Source: Trichopria drosophilae (lineage: Eukaryota; Arthropoda; Insecta; Hymenoptera; Diapriidae). Taken from it: a DNA stretch of 64,000 nt. The notes beneath the pieces are model-generated. The model was not told the origin of the DNA. It made no database searches and saw only the letters and a list, made by a program, of their open reading frames with translations. The stretch lies in NCBI GenBank assembly GCA_030407085.1, contig CM059582.1, positions 54,387,001 to 54,451,000 on the forward strand, written 5' to 3'. Position numbers and translations under genes: made by a program. The stretch's first letter is position 1, and every line of letters starts with the position of its first letter. Below are positions 39,301 to 54,300 of this stretch, one piece after another.

Positions 39301-42300
39301 AACCATCCTTTTTTTTTGTAGTCAACCATTCTGCTTTTCGGTCGTTAGCACAATCGAATGCGTAATAGTATTTGTACATATTGCACCTATGTTTACACTG
39401 TGAACACTTCATACTTCTTTTCGTCAAGAATACTAAAAGTGGTAGTTTATATTATAGTATGCGTAAAATTCTATGTTACACATTTTTTTCTTTTCTGGCG
39501 TATTGTATGGACACTTGCAACGTAATAGTATATTACGATACAAGTGCGCGAAGTAGGTGATTTGCGCACGAGTGTAACGAGTGCGAAAGTCACCTACGGC
39601 GCACGTGTGTCGTATTTTATTTTTTTGACTCCGTGAGAGAAATTTATCGTCTACGGATTTGAGTGTGTGAAGTACTTTGCGCACTCATTCAGTGTGCGAA
39701 GTGCAGTGCGCAAATGGGTTACTTCGTGCATTATTTTAGTGCTAAACTAAAAATAGTGCGCGAAGATTCAATTTCGCGCACGGAGTTAAAAAAAATATCG
39801 ATCGACGCATGTGCAAAAATGTTTTTTGCACTAATGTGAAAGCGTAGAAACAAACTTCACTATTTCGATTAAAGGGTTCAACTTTACGAACCGCATTTTC
39901 ACATGAGATTAGATAGGACCGGTGCATAAAGTCAAATGTTTTTTTGTAGTATGCGTAAAATTCGTGCCCATTTTTCAGGCCCGCATTCACATCGGTACAA
40001 AAAACATATTCGCATATGCGTCGAACAATTTTTTTCGTGTAAAAAAAGCGTAAAGCCGCCCTTTACGCACGCTACAGCAAAATAGGTATTTTCGTACGGT
40101 GGGTAAAGTGCGACTTTACGCCCAGTGGCGATTGCCGTGCCAGAGGGACAGCGAAGCCAGCCGAGAATCATTCCAATCGCCGCCCAGTGGGGGTTGCTTT
40201 ACGCCCTAGGGTTCACTTTACGCCTAGTAAGCTTAAAAGTCAACATTACACCCGCAAAAAGAGGTGTAAAGTTATACTTTACGCCTACCATGACGAAATA
40301 GCTATTTTCGTATCATGGGCGTAAAGTGCAACTTTACCGCTGGCGATCCACGTGGCCGAGGGACGGCGGGGGGTAACTTTACGCCCTAGGGTTCACTTTA
40401 CGCCTAGTAGGCGTAAAAGTCAACTTTACGCCCGCAAAAAGAGGCGTAAAGACGTACTTTACGCCTACTATGACGAAAAATACATTTGTTGTTACAGTGT
40501 GCGTAAAATGATTTGTTAACCCTCTGATTTTTTTTAATTCGCGATATAAAAATTTAGCACCGAATAAAATCTAATCCGCTTTGGCATGATTAGATCTCAC
40601 TTTATTCCACTCTGTTAGCTATTAGCATCAAAATGATTAATTTAAGAAATAAGGTGCGTTTATGTATACTATTAGAAAGGTTCATCACATAAAGTAACAT
40701 CAGTGTTTTATTTAATTTATGCAATGATACCAAATTTAAGATTAATTGCCGAAAATGTGCCTACCATTGTCGTCTTTATATAAGTGCAAAACTATTTTTT
40801 TTAATCAATTTACTTTTATAGTAACAGATTAACCACTCTCTCCGCTGTACTGTTACTTAAGAAATAAGATCAAATAACAGCTGTACTATTTTTAAACCAA
40901 ACTTAAGTGCTTTAAACGTATATTAAACTGTGTTTTTATTGGAGTTGTTTCAATTTTTTTATTATAAATTTTGGGTATGGACATTTTTAGGTAAACTGAA
41001 ACGTGTTTTATACGCGTATATTTATCGTATAATTTATAATTTCGCATAATGCAACAGTATTTTAAACATATATGATAAACATACATTGAACTACAGTTTC
41101 ATAAGTGTGTTACCAATAAACGTTTATAACATATACCTAAATCACTTTTAACCCAAACTTACAAATAATAAACGCATATTTTCCACCGCCGAAAATACTT
41201 AACATCATCCGAGTATCAGCAATGGGTTTCCGCTGCGATATGAATAGCACTATTTATCACAACCATACTAGAAAAGTCCACGTTTAAAGTCGGCGAGAAG
41301 GAGAATGGCAAAACACATTTGATGCACTCCACAGCATGCAATATTGTTTTTTATAAAAAACCGTCATCACATTGCAAGCGCGTGGAAAACTTTTTACCGC
41401 CCCTTTCTCGTACACCACCGGGCGGTAAAACACATCTTTTTTGTCACATCTGCACAAATTACCGGTCTTTAAATGCCGTTAAAGTATTCGTAAAGGCGTC
41501 GATTGCGCTTCTGCGCATGTGCAAAGGGCATTCGAGCATTTATTACCGCCCGCCGGGCCTTTTCTTTGTACGCCTGCGAATATCAAATACAAGTGTGATA
41601 AAAAGTACTGTAGATATCACGGGCGGAAACGCATTGCATACACTCGCGCGATGTTAGTAATTCCCGGAGGCGCAAGACCTGCTGGCTCAACTTCGGTGAT
41701 CAGCAATTTCCACCCCTTCATCGCCCTCCCTGTAATGTCTTCGTTTCCGCCCTAGATACGTAACGTACAATTCCGCCCGCAAAATGACGTAACCGGGCAG
41801 AAAATAGCACCGGGCGGCAATTAGACACTTACCATCCACTTTTCCGGGCAAAAAGATGGACTTTCCGTGCGTATGTGACAAAAATGCTATTAATCGTTAG
41901 TGTTTTTACTATATAAGATGGCATTTCTAGAAAAGACAAATGATTTTGTTAGTATACTTAGGTATTGGTTTCGGTGTTTAATCGCTAAAGATCGCAGATG
42001 AACGATTGTGATGTAGTTTATTCTCCTCTTAGGCCCAGCATGTCGCAGGGTACGGTGATGATTCAGCCACAGGGTAGACAACTGGAGAAGGATTTTACAG
42101 TAGCCACACCAGAAGAGTTTGTTCATCGTTTCGGAGGAAGCAGAGTCATCAATAAGGTAAAATTAAATATACTCTTTTTAAATAACGATATTACTGATAG
42201 AATGCCTATGGCATACCGTATTAATAAAAATAACGAAAAGGATTAGTAAATTATTAGTATTTATGGCAGATAGGCGTACGTATGTGTTTTGTATACGGAC

Positions 42301-45300
42301 TAACCTTTTTTTAAGTATATGTAAGCGTAGATGGGCGTGAAATACGAATCAGTCTTTGGTAGGTCCAGATAATGTGCTTTATAAGTAACAATGGTGCCAT
42401 TTTTTATTACTTATTTCTATTCAACTGGAATTTGTTCCACTACTTACAATTAGCTGATAGAATGACCAAATTTTCACCTTGAAGGAAGTCGTCGACATTG
42501 CGGATTCTCAACTAGAAATTGAAAGTACACAGAGAAAAATGACTCCGCTGGATTAGCTGATTCATATCAGCTAAAATTTTCGGCTGGAATTGCCGAAAAT
42601 ATATGCAATTTTAGCTGTTTTGATTCCGCTAATGTAGCCTTAACCCTACTCAATTCGCGCTTAGCTCTAAATTTCCGCTACATTAGCAGATTTGTTCCGT
42701 TAAATTTGCGGACTTTTTCAGTAAATTTAGCTGAAATTATCGACTATCTCTAACGGAATTCCAACAGCTGTCCCTATAGGATAAAATTGGTAGAATCTGC
42801 GGATTTTTCGGCTGATTTTGTTGATTATTTTTCTCCGTGTATTTTAGTTATGACGATCGAGCTGATTTTTTGTTTTAGATGACGTAAGTGATATTTTTAT
42901 AATTTTTTATTATTTTGAAAAATTGTAAATCATTAACTCTTTTTTCTAAATATGTTTCCTCCCTTTTAACGGAAGATGTATTTTTGTATTATTATGTAAA
43001 ATTAATATTTGGGTTTTGTATACATACACAGTATCTTGATGTGGTCATATAAGCAATTGCTATTACTGAAATAAAAAAGTAAAATTCTTGTTCGCGTTTA
43101 AAGAGCAAAATAATTGCAAAAACTTGCAGTATTTTACGTAAGCAACGAACGCATTGGGGTCTATCCTTGAACTTCGAACCTTCCGGCTCTGACGTGCGAA
43201 TGGTATATGCCATTTTTATTTCCTAGAACATCATATGTAAAAGCAAGTGTAAAGTAAGGAGAGTGTGTACGTTTTTGTAGAATTAAAGGGAACGCTGAAT
43301 AGTAATCGAAAAATAATTATCCTCTTTTGCATCGCATATATTGAGAAATTTTCTGAGCAACTGAGCAATGCGATAATTTTTTATTTACAAATGTAATAAG
43401 GAATACTCACATCTTTTATCACAAAATTGTACTATACTTCCGAAACAGAAATCTAAACGTTATCTGAGCAAGGGATGTAGTATATTTAAAATATATTAAT
43501 AAGTTCGTAAATTAATATCATACTGTAATATATTATTCCTGAAGAATAACTTAATTAATTAAAATCATTAAATTTTGGTAGAAAATTACTAGTTGCGGAT
43601 TGCACTTCTTTCTTTAGTTAAATAATATACCCTGGCAGAAATGGAGCGTACACGAAACATGCGGATACTAAAATTCCGCACTTTAAAGGTGAATTTGGAT
43701 ATTCGGAATGTACACGAAAGTTTAAAAAATGTAATGAATTAAAAGAAAAAAACGGACTGACCGCGATTTTTTTGTTTACTTTACGGTAATTGATGTAACT
43801 TTTCAGTAAAGTAATTAGGTTCTATAAAAAAATCAAAGTCAAGTGCCCTGACACCAATACAACAGTACCACTAATACTAATTTTTATGGATATTTATATA
43901 GTTGCGTTTTGGATTTGGGAGAGCAAATGAAATGGTCTGGTTGCATCCTTGGCTGGAGTAATTTTGGATTTATAGTCGACGGAGTTTACGTTCATCCACA
44001 GAGCCAATAAGGCGCTTCTTCAAAAAATATTTCATAGTTCAGTAGAAAAATGTTTCGAGTTATCGCTGTTTGTGGCATAAATACTTATAAGAAATAAGCT
44101 ATGCTTGTTTATGTTGTTGATTTTGATAATGGCGGCTTTAACGATTTTATGGTTGGGTGTGGATGTAAGATTTAAAGAACCATCAGCAATTTTGCGGTTT
44201 ATTATAATTATAGTACCTCCTCTTTGTGTGGAGTTCGGTCGATCGTTTCGAAGTATACAGTAGTCTATGTTTCAAAGTTATTTGGGTATGTAGGAATATG
44301 CTTCGGAGGTACGAATGATTTGGTTGCCTGCGCAAAAGTTAGCGATAGCGACATCTGCCTTTGGATTGATGAAATTTACACAGAATGAGAGAGAATCACT
44401 GGATGCACTCTTTTTGCAATCACCTGGATTATGTTTCGATTTTTATTTAATACATGTATATTCAATTTGAACTACTATGTCCTAGTTTTTGACAATGGCG
44501 ACATTGGAAAATACCACGTTTTTTAAATCCTTCCGATTACGAATCTTGCCTGACAAGCAATTTTGTTCATTTTGGTTAAATTTTGAATGTCACTATAAGG
44601 TAAAGGCTGACTTAAAAAGCAATCTGAGATATTACAGAATATTGACAATTTAGTTTTCGGAAATTAGATTATCAAAAATAAACGCTTAAAACCTGATGGT
44701 ACGCTTCGTTCACTCCAACAGATTTTCAATAGAATTACAAGTATACTCAAAGTCTTTAAATTCACGCTTATAGGCGCAAACAAGTCGAGAGGGACATAAA
44801 CGTATCCAAAGGGTCCGTACTCTTACCGTACATTAACTCCATTTTTCATTTTTACCAGAGTATAGCAGGTCTTTTCACTTCTGCCGTTGATAGTTGATGT
44901 AAATGTACAGTTCGACTTTATGAAATTGAAGGTCAAAGTCGCTCATATTCATGGAATTCTAATAATTAACATTTTGAAACAAATTAATTATATTAAGAGT
45001 TCTGAATAATATCATTGATTCCTACTCTTCCTTAGTAAAGTCCTTTAGCCTATTTCACAGCTAATGTAATGAACCTCGATATGAAATATTGTTAACCTCA
45101 TCTTGTATAGGTTTTAATTGCCAACAACGGCATCGCAGCAGTAAAATGTATGCGTTCGATACGTCGTTGGTCGTACGAGATGTTCAAGAACGAAAAAGCT
45201 ATTCGGTTCGTTGTTATGGTCACTCCCGAAGATCTGAAGGCTAATGCTGAATACATAAAAATGGCGGATCAGTACGTACCGGTACCAGGTGGAAGTAACA

Positions 45301-48300
45301 ATAACAACTACGCTAATGTTGAACTCATCGTTGACATCGCTATTCGCACACAAGTTCAAGCAGTTTGGGCAGGCTGGGGACACGCGTCTGAAAATCCTAA
45401 GTTGCCAGAATTACTCCACAAAAACAATGTCTGCTTCATTGGTTTGTTCACATTAATTTTATTTTACTTTAATCCATTAATCTGTTAAATGCATATTATT
45501 TAGTTCGATGCTATTATTCGAAAGAATACAGATTTGACATTTTTTTAGGTCCCTCGGAAAGAGCCATGTGGGCTCTCGGCGACAAAATTGCTTCAAGTAT
45601 TGTAGCACAAACTGCAGATGTACCGACTCTTCCATGGTCGGGATCAGAACTGAAAGCGCACTACAGTGGTAAAAAAATAAAAATAACTTCAGAACTGTTC
45701 AAAAAAGGTTGCGTCTCGTCTATCGAAGAATGTTTAGCTGCTGCAAGTAAGATCGGTTATCCGATTATGATCAAAGCGAGTGAAGGAGGGGGCGGGAAAG
45801 GAATTCGAAAAGTAGAAAACCCTGAAGAGTTACCGTCATTGTTTAGGTAATTGCTTACAAAAATTGTTATTACTAAAACATTTTTGAAAATTGGGAAATT
45901 CTCAGTATTGTAGTCACATTTTCATATAAATATAATTTACTTTTGCTCACCTGCAGACAAGTACAAACAGAAATTCCTGGTTCGCCAATATTCATCATGA
46001 AACTAGCAAAATGTGCTCGGCATCTTGAAGTACAGCTTCTCGCTGACAACTACGGGAATGCGATTTCTTTGTTTGGTCGCGATTGTTCAATTCAACGGAG
46101 ACACCAAAAAATCATCGAAGAAGCTCCAGCGGTTGTAGCTATGCCCGAAGTTTTCGAAGAAATGGAAAAGGTATATTTTTATTTAAATTTGTTTTCGAAC
46201 AAATTACTAGTTATATGCGCATATAATTGGAGAATATAACGTCTTTTTCAATTCATTAAAGGCTGCTGTTAGATTAGCGAAGATGGTCGGATACGTTAGC
46301 GCCGGAACCGTAGAATATCTGTACGACATTTCGGGTCGATACTACTTTTTGGAACTAAACCCTCGGCTTCAAGTGGAACATCCTTGTACCGAAATGGTGT
46401 CTGACGTAAATTTGCCAGCAGCTCAATTACAGATAGCGATGGGTCTACCCTTGCACCACATCAAAGACATTAGACTCTTATACGGTGAAAGTCCTTGGGG
46501 CGATAGCACGATTGACTTTGATCAACCTCAACATAAACCTCAACCTTGGGGACACGTTATCGCTGCAAGGATAACTAGTGAAAATCCAGATGAAGGTAAT
46601 TGAATATCCCCAAAACTAACATGTTCATATAAGTTAAAAAGTAATAAATAAGATTGTAACTATTTTTTCCACGTCAGGTTTCAAGCCAAGTTCAGGAACG
46701 GTTCAAGAGTTGAATTTCCGTTCCTCGAAAAACGTTTGGGGTTATTTCTCTGTTGGTGCATCTGGTGGCCTTCACGAGTTCGCTGATTCGCAATTTGGAC
46801 ACTGCTTCTCTTGGGGCGAAGACCGTCATCAAGCTCGGGAAAATCTCGTAGTTGCTTTAAAAGAACTCAGCATACGAGGGGATTTCCGTACTACTGTTGA
46901 ATACTTAATCACACTTTTGGAAACAGAGTGCTTCCAACAGAACAATATCGACACAGCTTGGCTTGATCTACTAATCTCCGAACGAGTCCGTAGCGACAAA
47001 CCTGATGTTCTTCTGGCTGTCACTTGCGGCGCAATCCACATCGCGGACTGCACAATCACGGCTGCATTCACCGGCTTCCAAACTGCATTGGAAAGAGGAC
47101 AAATCCAAGCCAGTAATGACTTGGATAATATTGTTGATGTAATATGTAGTGGATTATATATAAAATATCAACATGTTGAATCGCGAATGTTATTAAATAT
47201 AATAATCACATAATTTTTCAGGTCGAATTGATCAATGATGGTTACAAGTACAAAGTACAAGCAGCGAAATCGGGTCCGAATAGTTACTTTCTTGTGATGA
47301 ATGGTTCATACAAAGAATTAGAAGTGCATAGGCTATCCGACGGTGGTCTTCTGCTTTCTTTGGATGGAGCTAGTTTTACCACGTACATGCGCGAGGAGGT
47401 TGATCGATATCGAATTGTCATTGGTAATCAAACTTGTGTATTCGAGAAAGATAATGATCCGTCCTTACTGCGGTCGCCGTCTGCGGGAAAATTAATTAAT
47501 TACCTAGTTGACGATGGAGGTCATGTTGATGCTGGTCAAGCTTATGCTGAAATCGAGGTAATGAAAATGGTGATGACAGTAACGGCCTCGGAGGCCGGTA
47601 GTGTATTTTATGTCAAAAGACCCGGAGCTGTGCTCGAAGCAGGTACTTTGATTGCACACTTGGAACTCGACGATCCGACTCTGGTGACGAAGGCTCAAGA
47701 TTATACAGGCCAATTTCCAATTGCTACGACTCCTGTTATTCCCGAGAAGCTCAATCATTTGCATGCTAAGTATAGGACCGCTTTGGAGAATACTTTGGCA
47801 GGGTATTGCCTTCCGGATATCTATCACCTACCAAGACTGCGTGAGCTTATTGAAAAGTTCATGAACTCTCTTCGAGATCCCAGTTTACCGTTACTCGAAC
47901 TCCAGGAAGTTATCGCGACAATTTCCGGAAGAATCCCGGCATCAGTTGAAAAGAAGATTCGAAAACTGATGACTCTATATGAGAGGAACATTACATCCGT
48001 GTTAGCACAATTTCCCAGTCAGCAGATTGCAGCTGTGATCGATGGCCATGCTGCAACGCTATCAAAACGTTCTGAAAGGGACGTATTCTTTTTGACGACC
48101 CAAGCAATAGTGCAACTTGTACAGAGGTACCGGAACGGTACCAGAGGGAGAATGAAAACTGCGGTCCACGAGTTGTTGAGACAGTATTACGTAGTCGAGA
48201 GCCAATTTCAACAGGGACACTACGACAAATGCGTTTCAGCGCTAATAGAACAATATAAGGACGAAATGCCGACTGTAACAGCGATAATCTTTAGTCACGG

Positions 48301-51300
48301 TCACGTGACTAAGAAGAATGTCTTGGTAACGAAACTCATCGATCATTTGTGGGAAAACGAACCCGGGCTTACTGACGAGTTGGCAAATACGCTGACGGAG
48401 CTGACGAGTTTGAACCGAACAGAACACAGCAGAGTAGCCCTTAGAGCGAGACAGGTATTGATCGCAGCGCATCAACCGGCTTATGAGTTGAGGCACAATC
48501 AAATGGAGTCCATATTTTTGTCAGCCGTTGATATGTACGGACATGATTTCCATCCAGAGAACTTGCAGAAGCTCATTCTTTCTGAAACCTGCATTTTCGA
48601 TATCCTACATGACTTTTTCTATCACTCAAACCGAGCCGTTTGCAACGCTGCTTTAGAAGTTTACGTGAGAAGAGCCTACATTAGTTACGACTTGACTTGC
48701 CTTCAACATTTGGAACTATCCGGAGAGATACCGTTGGTACATTTCCAGTTTATGCTACCAAATAATCATCCCAACAGGCAGAAGGAATCGTTGGTAAATC
48801 ATCGGACTGGTGCAATGGCGGCTTTCAAGGATCTCGAAGAATTTAGTCAGTACTCGGACGAAGTGTTGGATCTGCTAGAGGATCTTTCGTCGCCGACCTC
48901 GGTTTCGGCAAAGGTACTGGAGGCTGTCGACGCAGCCGGTAGCGAATCGAGACACAGTACATCAATAAACGTGTCACTGAGTACCGGAGAAGCTGTTGGA
49001 ACAATCGACAAAGGCGATTTACCGGTGGAACCCGTTCACATCTTGAGCATTGCAGTCTTGGATGAAGGTAATCAAGATGACGCTACGATGGCAAGATTGT
49101 TCGGTGATTGGTGTGCCTCGAATAAGGACGAGCTCGTCTCGAGGGGTATAAGAAGAGTGACTTTTGCAGCTCTGCAAAAACGCCAATTCCCCAAATTCTT
49201 TACGTTCCGACAAAGAGATGGATTTGTAGAAGATCGTATCTATCGCCATTTGGAACCTGGCTGTGCATTCCACATTGAACTTAACAGGATGAGGACATAT
49301 GACCTTGAAGCATTGCCGACGTCTAACCAGAAAATGCATTTGTACTTGGGTCAAGCAAAGGTAGGTGTTCTTGGTCTGGGTTTATTACATATTACATTGC
49401 AGAATTAAATGTATGTAACTAATTAAAATAATATTGTATAGGTTGCTAAAGGACAGCAAGTGACAGACTACCGTTTCTTCATTCGATCCATAATTCGGCA
49501 TTCAGATCTTATAACAAAAGAAGCAAGTTTTGATTACTTACACAATGAAGGCGAACGAGTTCTTTTGGAGGCTATGGATGAATTGGAAGTCGCATTTTCC
49601 CACCGTCTTGCTATACGAACTGACTGCAATCATATTTTCCTGAACTTTGTTCCAACGGTGATAATGGACCTAGCGAGGATCGAGGAGAGTGTAACGAGTA
49701 TGGTTCTACGATATGGTCCAAGACTGTGGAAGTTACGTGTTCGACAGGTAAATTGCAAAAATAGGTTTAGCATAGATGGCAGAAATGAACAAAAATAGTT
49801 TCGATTGAAGAATAACTTAATTGAATTTGTGTACTTATTAGGCGGAAATAAAAATGACGATCAGACCAGCACCTGGAAAACCGACTTCCAACGTGCGCCT
49901 TTGCATTTCGAACGACAGTGGGTATAGTATCGACTTGCATCTCTATATGGAGGCCGTCGATCCTAAAACCGGAGTCATTCGATTCGAATCGTACGGATCG
50001 AGCAGTACTAAGTTGAGACCTGGACCGATGCACGGTTTACCGATATCAACTCCTTACCTTACCAAAGATTATCTGCAAGCTAAGCGATTCCAAGCTCAGA
50101 GCAACGGCACTACATACGTTTACGATCTACCCGATATGTTTAGGCAACAAATCGAGAAGTCATGGGCCAAGTATCTGGAGGATAAACCAAATGCCGGTGA
50201 GTTTTTATTAGATATAAAATACTAATAAAATTTAAACAATCCGTTTTAACGCTTTTCCTTGGCATCTATAAATATGCCACCAAGAGCAAGTGCCAATTTG
50301 GGGTCCCAACCTCCTCTTACCGCGAGTGTCACTATTTTATGTCGAGCCCCTACTGTTGTAACGCGGCGATCGGCCGCTTACAAGGAAAATAGCTTGGCAA
50401 TTGAGAGTTTCAGTTCGGGGCAATAAAATCAGTCTGGGAAGTAAAAAATTACGACAGGTCCGGGTGCCGGATCGCCGCGTTACACCGTGATAGAAATGAA
50501 TTCAAGGGTCAAACACAAAAATCCATGCAGTATCCACATAAAAATTCCACACAGAATCCACATAGAAAATCAACACCAAATTTCACGTATTAAATGTTCA
50601 CAAACTGACGTAGAAAACTCAGATAAATCTACATAGAAAGTGAATTAGATTTTTACGTGTAGTTTTATAAACATTTTCATGTAAAGAAATTTTCCTCTTT
50701 GCGGTTTCCGAGAAGTTCATGTTCAGAATTGTCCGACTTCCGTTCTGCTTTCCTTTTTTAAGAGAGAGGTCGTAAGGAAGCAACAGTACGCTCAAAATGA
50801 ATATATTCATGCTTCTAGAACGCTTAGAGTACGCTTAAGCGCAAACGCAGCGTATATTCAGACAATTTTAAGCGTTCGGTACACTTTCGTTTCCTTTCTG
50901 CTAGGTTTGTAATAATATCAGCCGCAACTTAGATCAAAATTATGTGATCTTCATTCAGCTTATTCTGATTTTTCGGAGCTAGATAGTTTTGAAAAAGTAT
51001 AAAATAAACTTCCTACGTAACATTCCGCACCACAAAAAAATATTTGTTTGTTACATATTTTTTCCTCCTGATTGCAAATGTAATAATGAAAATTGACAGT
51101 CAAGTAAACTGTAGCCGTCATTTCGTATATGAACAAATCCACAGAACTTTTAACTGTACGCTTTAAGAAAAAAATGTTGTTTTTTGCTGGCACACATTTA
51201 AAATCAACCTGAGCCCATTAATAAACATATCAAATGTAGAAAAAACGGAACGTTACGACTTGTAAAGAATTGTTCCAGCGCAGGGAGCTACAACGTGACA

Positions 51301-54300
51301 TAAAATTATATCTTCGAACCAAACATATTTCTTTCACGAATCCTTCAACAGATATTTTGAGTTCAAGATGGCGAATTCAATATTGCAGACCTAATTTTTA
51401 AGAAGTTGTACTTGTTCAAATTGGGTACTCATTGGTTTTCCTGAACTTGGATGGCATATTCGGAATCAAATTTTGTAAATTCAAGATGAAATACTTCGAC
51501 CAAGTTAATAAATACATATAACCAATACTGTAAATAAACAGTTGGTAGCACAGTGCGAGTTAATATATCGAGTTAACGTTATCTAAACATTATCAACTTG
51601 TTTTAACCTATTAAGGACGGGATACGCACATATTTACGTTGATTTTCGACCTTCATTTTCAACAGGAAATAAGATTAATATTGACTTGAAATTATAAATA
51701 TTGACCCTACCATTTTCGAGTATGCTCTTTCGATTGGCGCAGTCAAAATTGCATTTAAATTGCTTTAAAAACCAATATGGCGCATTTTAAAAAACAATGA
51801 ACAAAATTTCGTGTGTTTCGTTTTTTGTGGGAATTTTTCGTTTTGCCCCGAATCAATCTAACATCTTCAAAACGTCAATATCTCGAAAAAATAAACCTTA
51901 TTCTATCAATTATGAACATTATTGATGAAATTCGCGTATAAACATTATCACATGATTCTGAATTATTTCATGAAATATGGTCGGCCATATCGGATCCACC
52001 ATCTTGAATTTTAAAAATCTCGCCTCAAATTCGTGATCAGAAACTTCGAAAACCCCTGGACCTCCGTTTTAGAGAAAAGAATACCACTAGAGATGCGAAT
52101 TTCAGCAATAATGTTCATAATTGATAAAATAAGGTTTATTTTTTCGAGATATTGACGTTTTGAAGCGGTTAGGTTGATTAGGGACAAAACAAAAAAAAAA
52201 AAATTCCTAGTTGAAGTTCATATATTTTATGCACTTTTGGTTGCAGAAAGGCATCGATCTGGCAACATTATTGATACGAAAAAAATTCACAAAAAACGAA
52301 ACACACGAAATTTGGTTAATTTTTTTTTAATGTTTTTAAAGCAATTTAAATGCAATTTTGAAAATCGAAAGAGCATACTCGAAAATGGTAGGGTTGGTCA
52401 CTTTCAAATCAATATTAATCTTATTTCCTGTTGAGAATGAAGGTCGAAAATCAACGTAAATGTGTGCGTATCCCGTCCTTAATGGGTTAATACAATTTAG
52501 ACAACGTAAATTAGTAAATTAATTGTCAGTAACTTATCTCTGCAGAGTTATCACATTTTTGCTTGATTTTAGGTTTATAATATAAAAATGTTAGCAGTTA
52601 AAATGTATTTAAGTCGATTTAAGACATTGTAATTCTGACTATATTGAAAAATGTAAAATTGATGTATCGTAAGTTGTCATTAGTACTTATTAATTTTTTA
52701 CAAAAAGTGATGAACCAACGGAGAAGAAAGACAAACACAACTTAATTTATTTTTAAGTTTGTAAATACATTAACTGATTTGTTATATTTATTATAATTAC
52801 ATTAAATTTTTATAAATACACACTTATAACTTATATTTAAAATTTTAACACATAGTTAATCTGCCACCTCCAACTAAACCTTTCTTTTGGTAAATGGAGA
52901 TAATGTCAGGTTTTTTCACCTACTTCAATTTACGCAAAGTTAAATTTTCATTATTTCTGGAGCAAAGCTGTAGCGAATCATCGATATCGAAAACCCCCGA
53001 ATACGCAATTTCAGCAGATTAAAGTAACTTTTTAGAAATCCGGCTCGCCATGTTGTGTCTACCATCTTGAATTTTGAATATTTGTCAACGGATTGATGAT
53101 CAGTATCCAATAAAACCTCGTCGTAACAAATTTTATTTTTCCGTGTAAAAAAAGAGATAATTTCATGTTATGTTTTACCCCCGAACATCGTATTGTATTT
53201 CTGGAACAAATTCAGAGTATTATTATGACTCATAAAACAATAAATTACGCCAATAATCGTGATATATAATTGTGTATAGGTCGTGTGCTAGTCAAAAGTG
53301 TCCTTTTTCAACAACAGTTACTCACGAAGGCTATAGGTTGTAATAGGTAAAAAATTGAAATGAGACTAGGCACCCCTTATTCCTTAGAATATGTCACTTA
53401 TTATATCATAAATTAAAACTTCCCAAAGTATGGAGCCATAATATTGTTTGTTCCAAAAGTTACAGTTAGAAATTAACGAAAATTCAATTTTTCATAAATT
53501 CACTACCCGCGACTTTGGACGCGTCATTCTTATTAAGATATAGGCACACCGGTTTTTCAAGTATCTTTGGCTTTTATAAAGTACAATTAATCAACCATAC
53601 GATTTTGAAATCAAAAGAATACACGTTCCAAAAGTTACAAATTGTTGGCCGAGGCGAAGCCGAGTCTGACAAACATGTGATCTGAGGCTTTCTTTTTTAT
53701 TGGCCAAGGGCCGTATACTATTTTTCTGCTCGACGTAGCCAGAAATCCACAACTTCGTTTCGCGCAGCGGCCAGGAAGTTGCGGTTTCTGGCCGGAGGGC
53801 AGAAAACAAGATTTGCACGCAGTAGTTTATTCAAATTTTATGAGCTTTCGTGTTTCCTATGGTTTTTTAACCAACTATCACGCAAAACAAATAACGGTAC
53901 CTTCAAAAACATATCCTTTTTAGTAAATAGCAACGCTTTATAAATAGTTCTGTACAGTTTATTTAAGGGAATCTTACAAGAAAATAACGTTTGGAATTTA
54001 TTAGAATTTAATTTATGCGTTTATGTTTTTTTTTTGTGCGGTTGATGAGTATTATATATAAGATGCTAGTAAAATTAATTCTTGCTGCACATATTGCACA
54101 TATATTTTTAGATTTATTATGTAAGAACTATGTATGATCAAGGGGATATCCCTATGCCAAAATAAATAAATAAATAATAATAATAATAATAATAATATCA
54201 TAAAAGTCAAAAGTTCTGTCGATTTGTCCATACATGATGGACATCTTTGTTTTTTTATTATTTCATATTACAATTTTTTATTTTACAGACGAAATACGAT

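Larger units (their letters stand above)
50197..54288. other. ACC intron rich in repeats; no gene seen
   Basis: Contains a GC-rich inverted element (50357-50484), copies of the 120-bp unit (51355-51490, 51980-52060, 52970-53110), a TTAA fold-back (51607-52486), a GC-richer stretch with GGCCGAGGCGAAGCCGAG near 53645 and GGCCAGGAAGTTGCGGTTTC near 53770, and an AAT microsatellite (54168-54196). Confidence 0.6.

Noticed and set aside
41319..41755. Two overlapping frames of 112 and 78 codons
   Set aside because: They run through the GGGCGG repeat block with no recognisable domain.
53591..53818. 75-codon minus-strand frame in a GC-richer patch
   Set aside because: The patch has short self-complementary GGCCGAGGCGAAGCC-type sequence and no protein family match.
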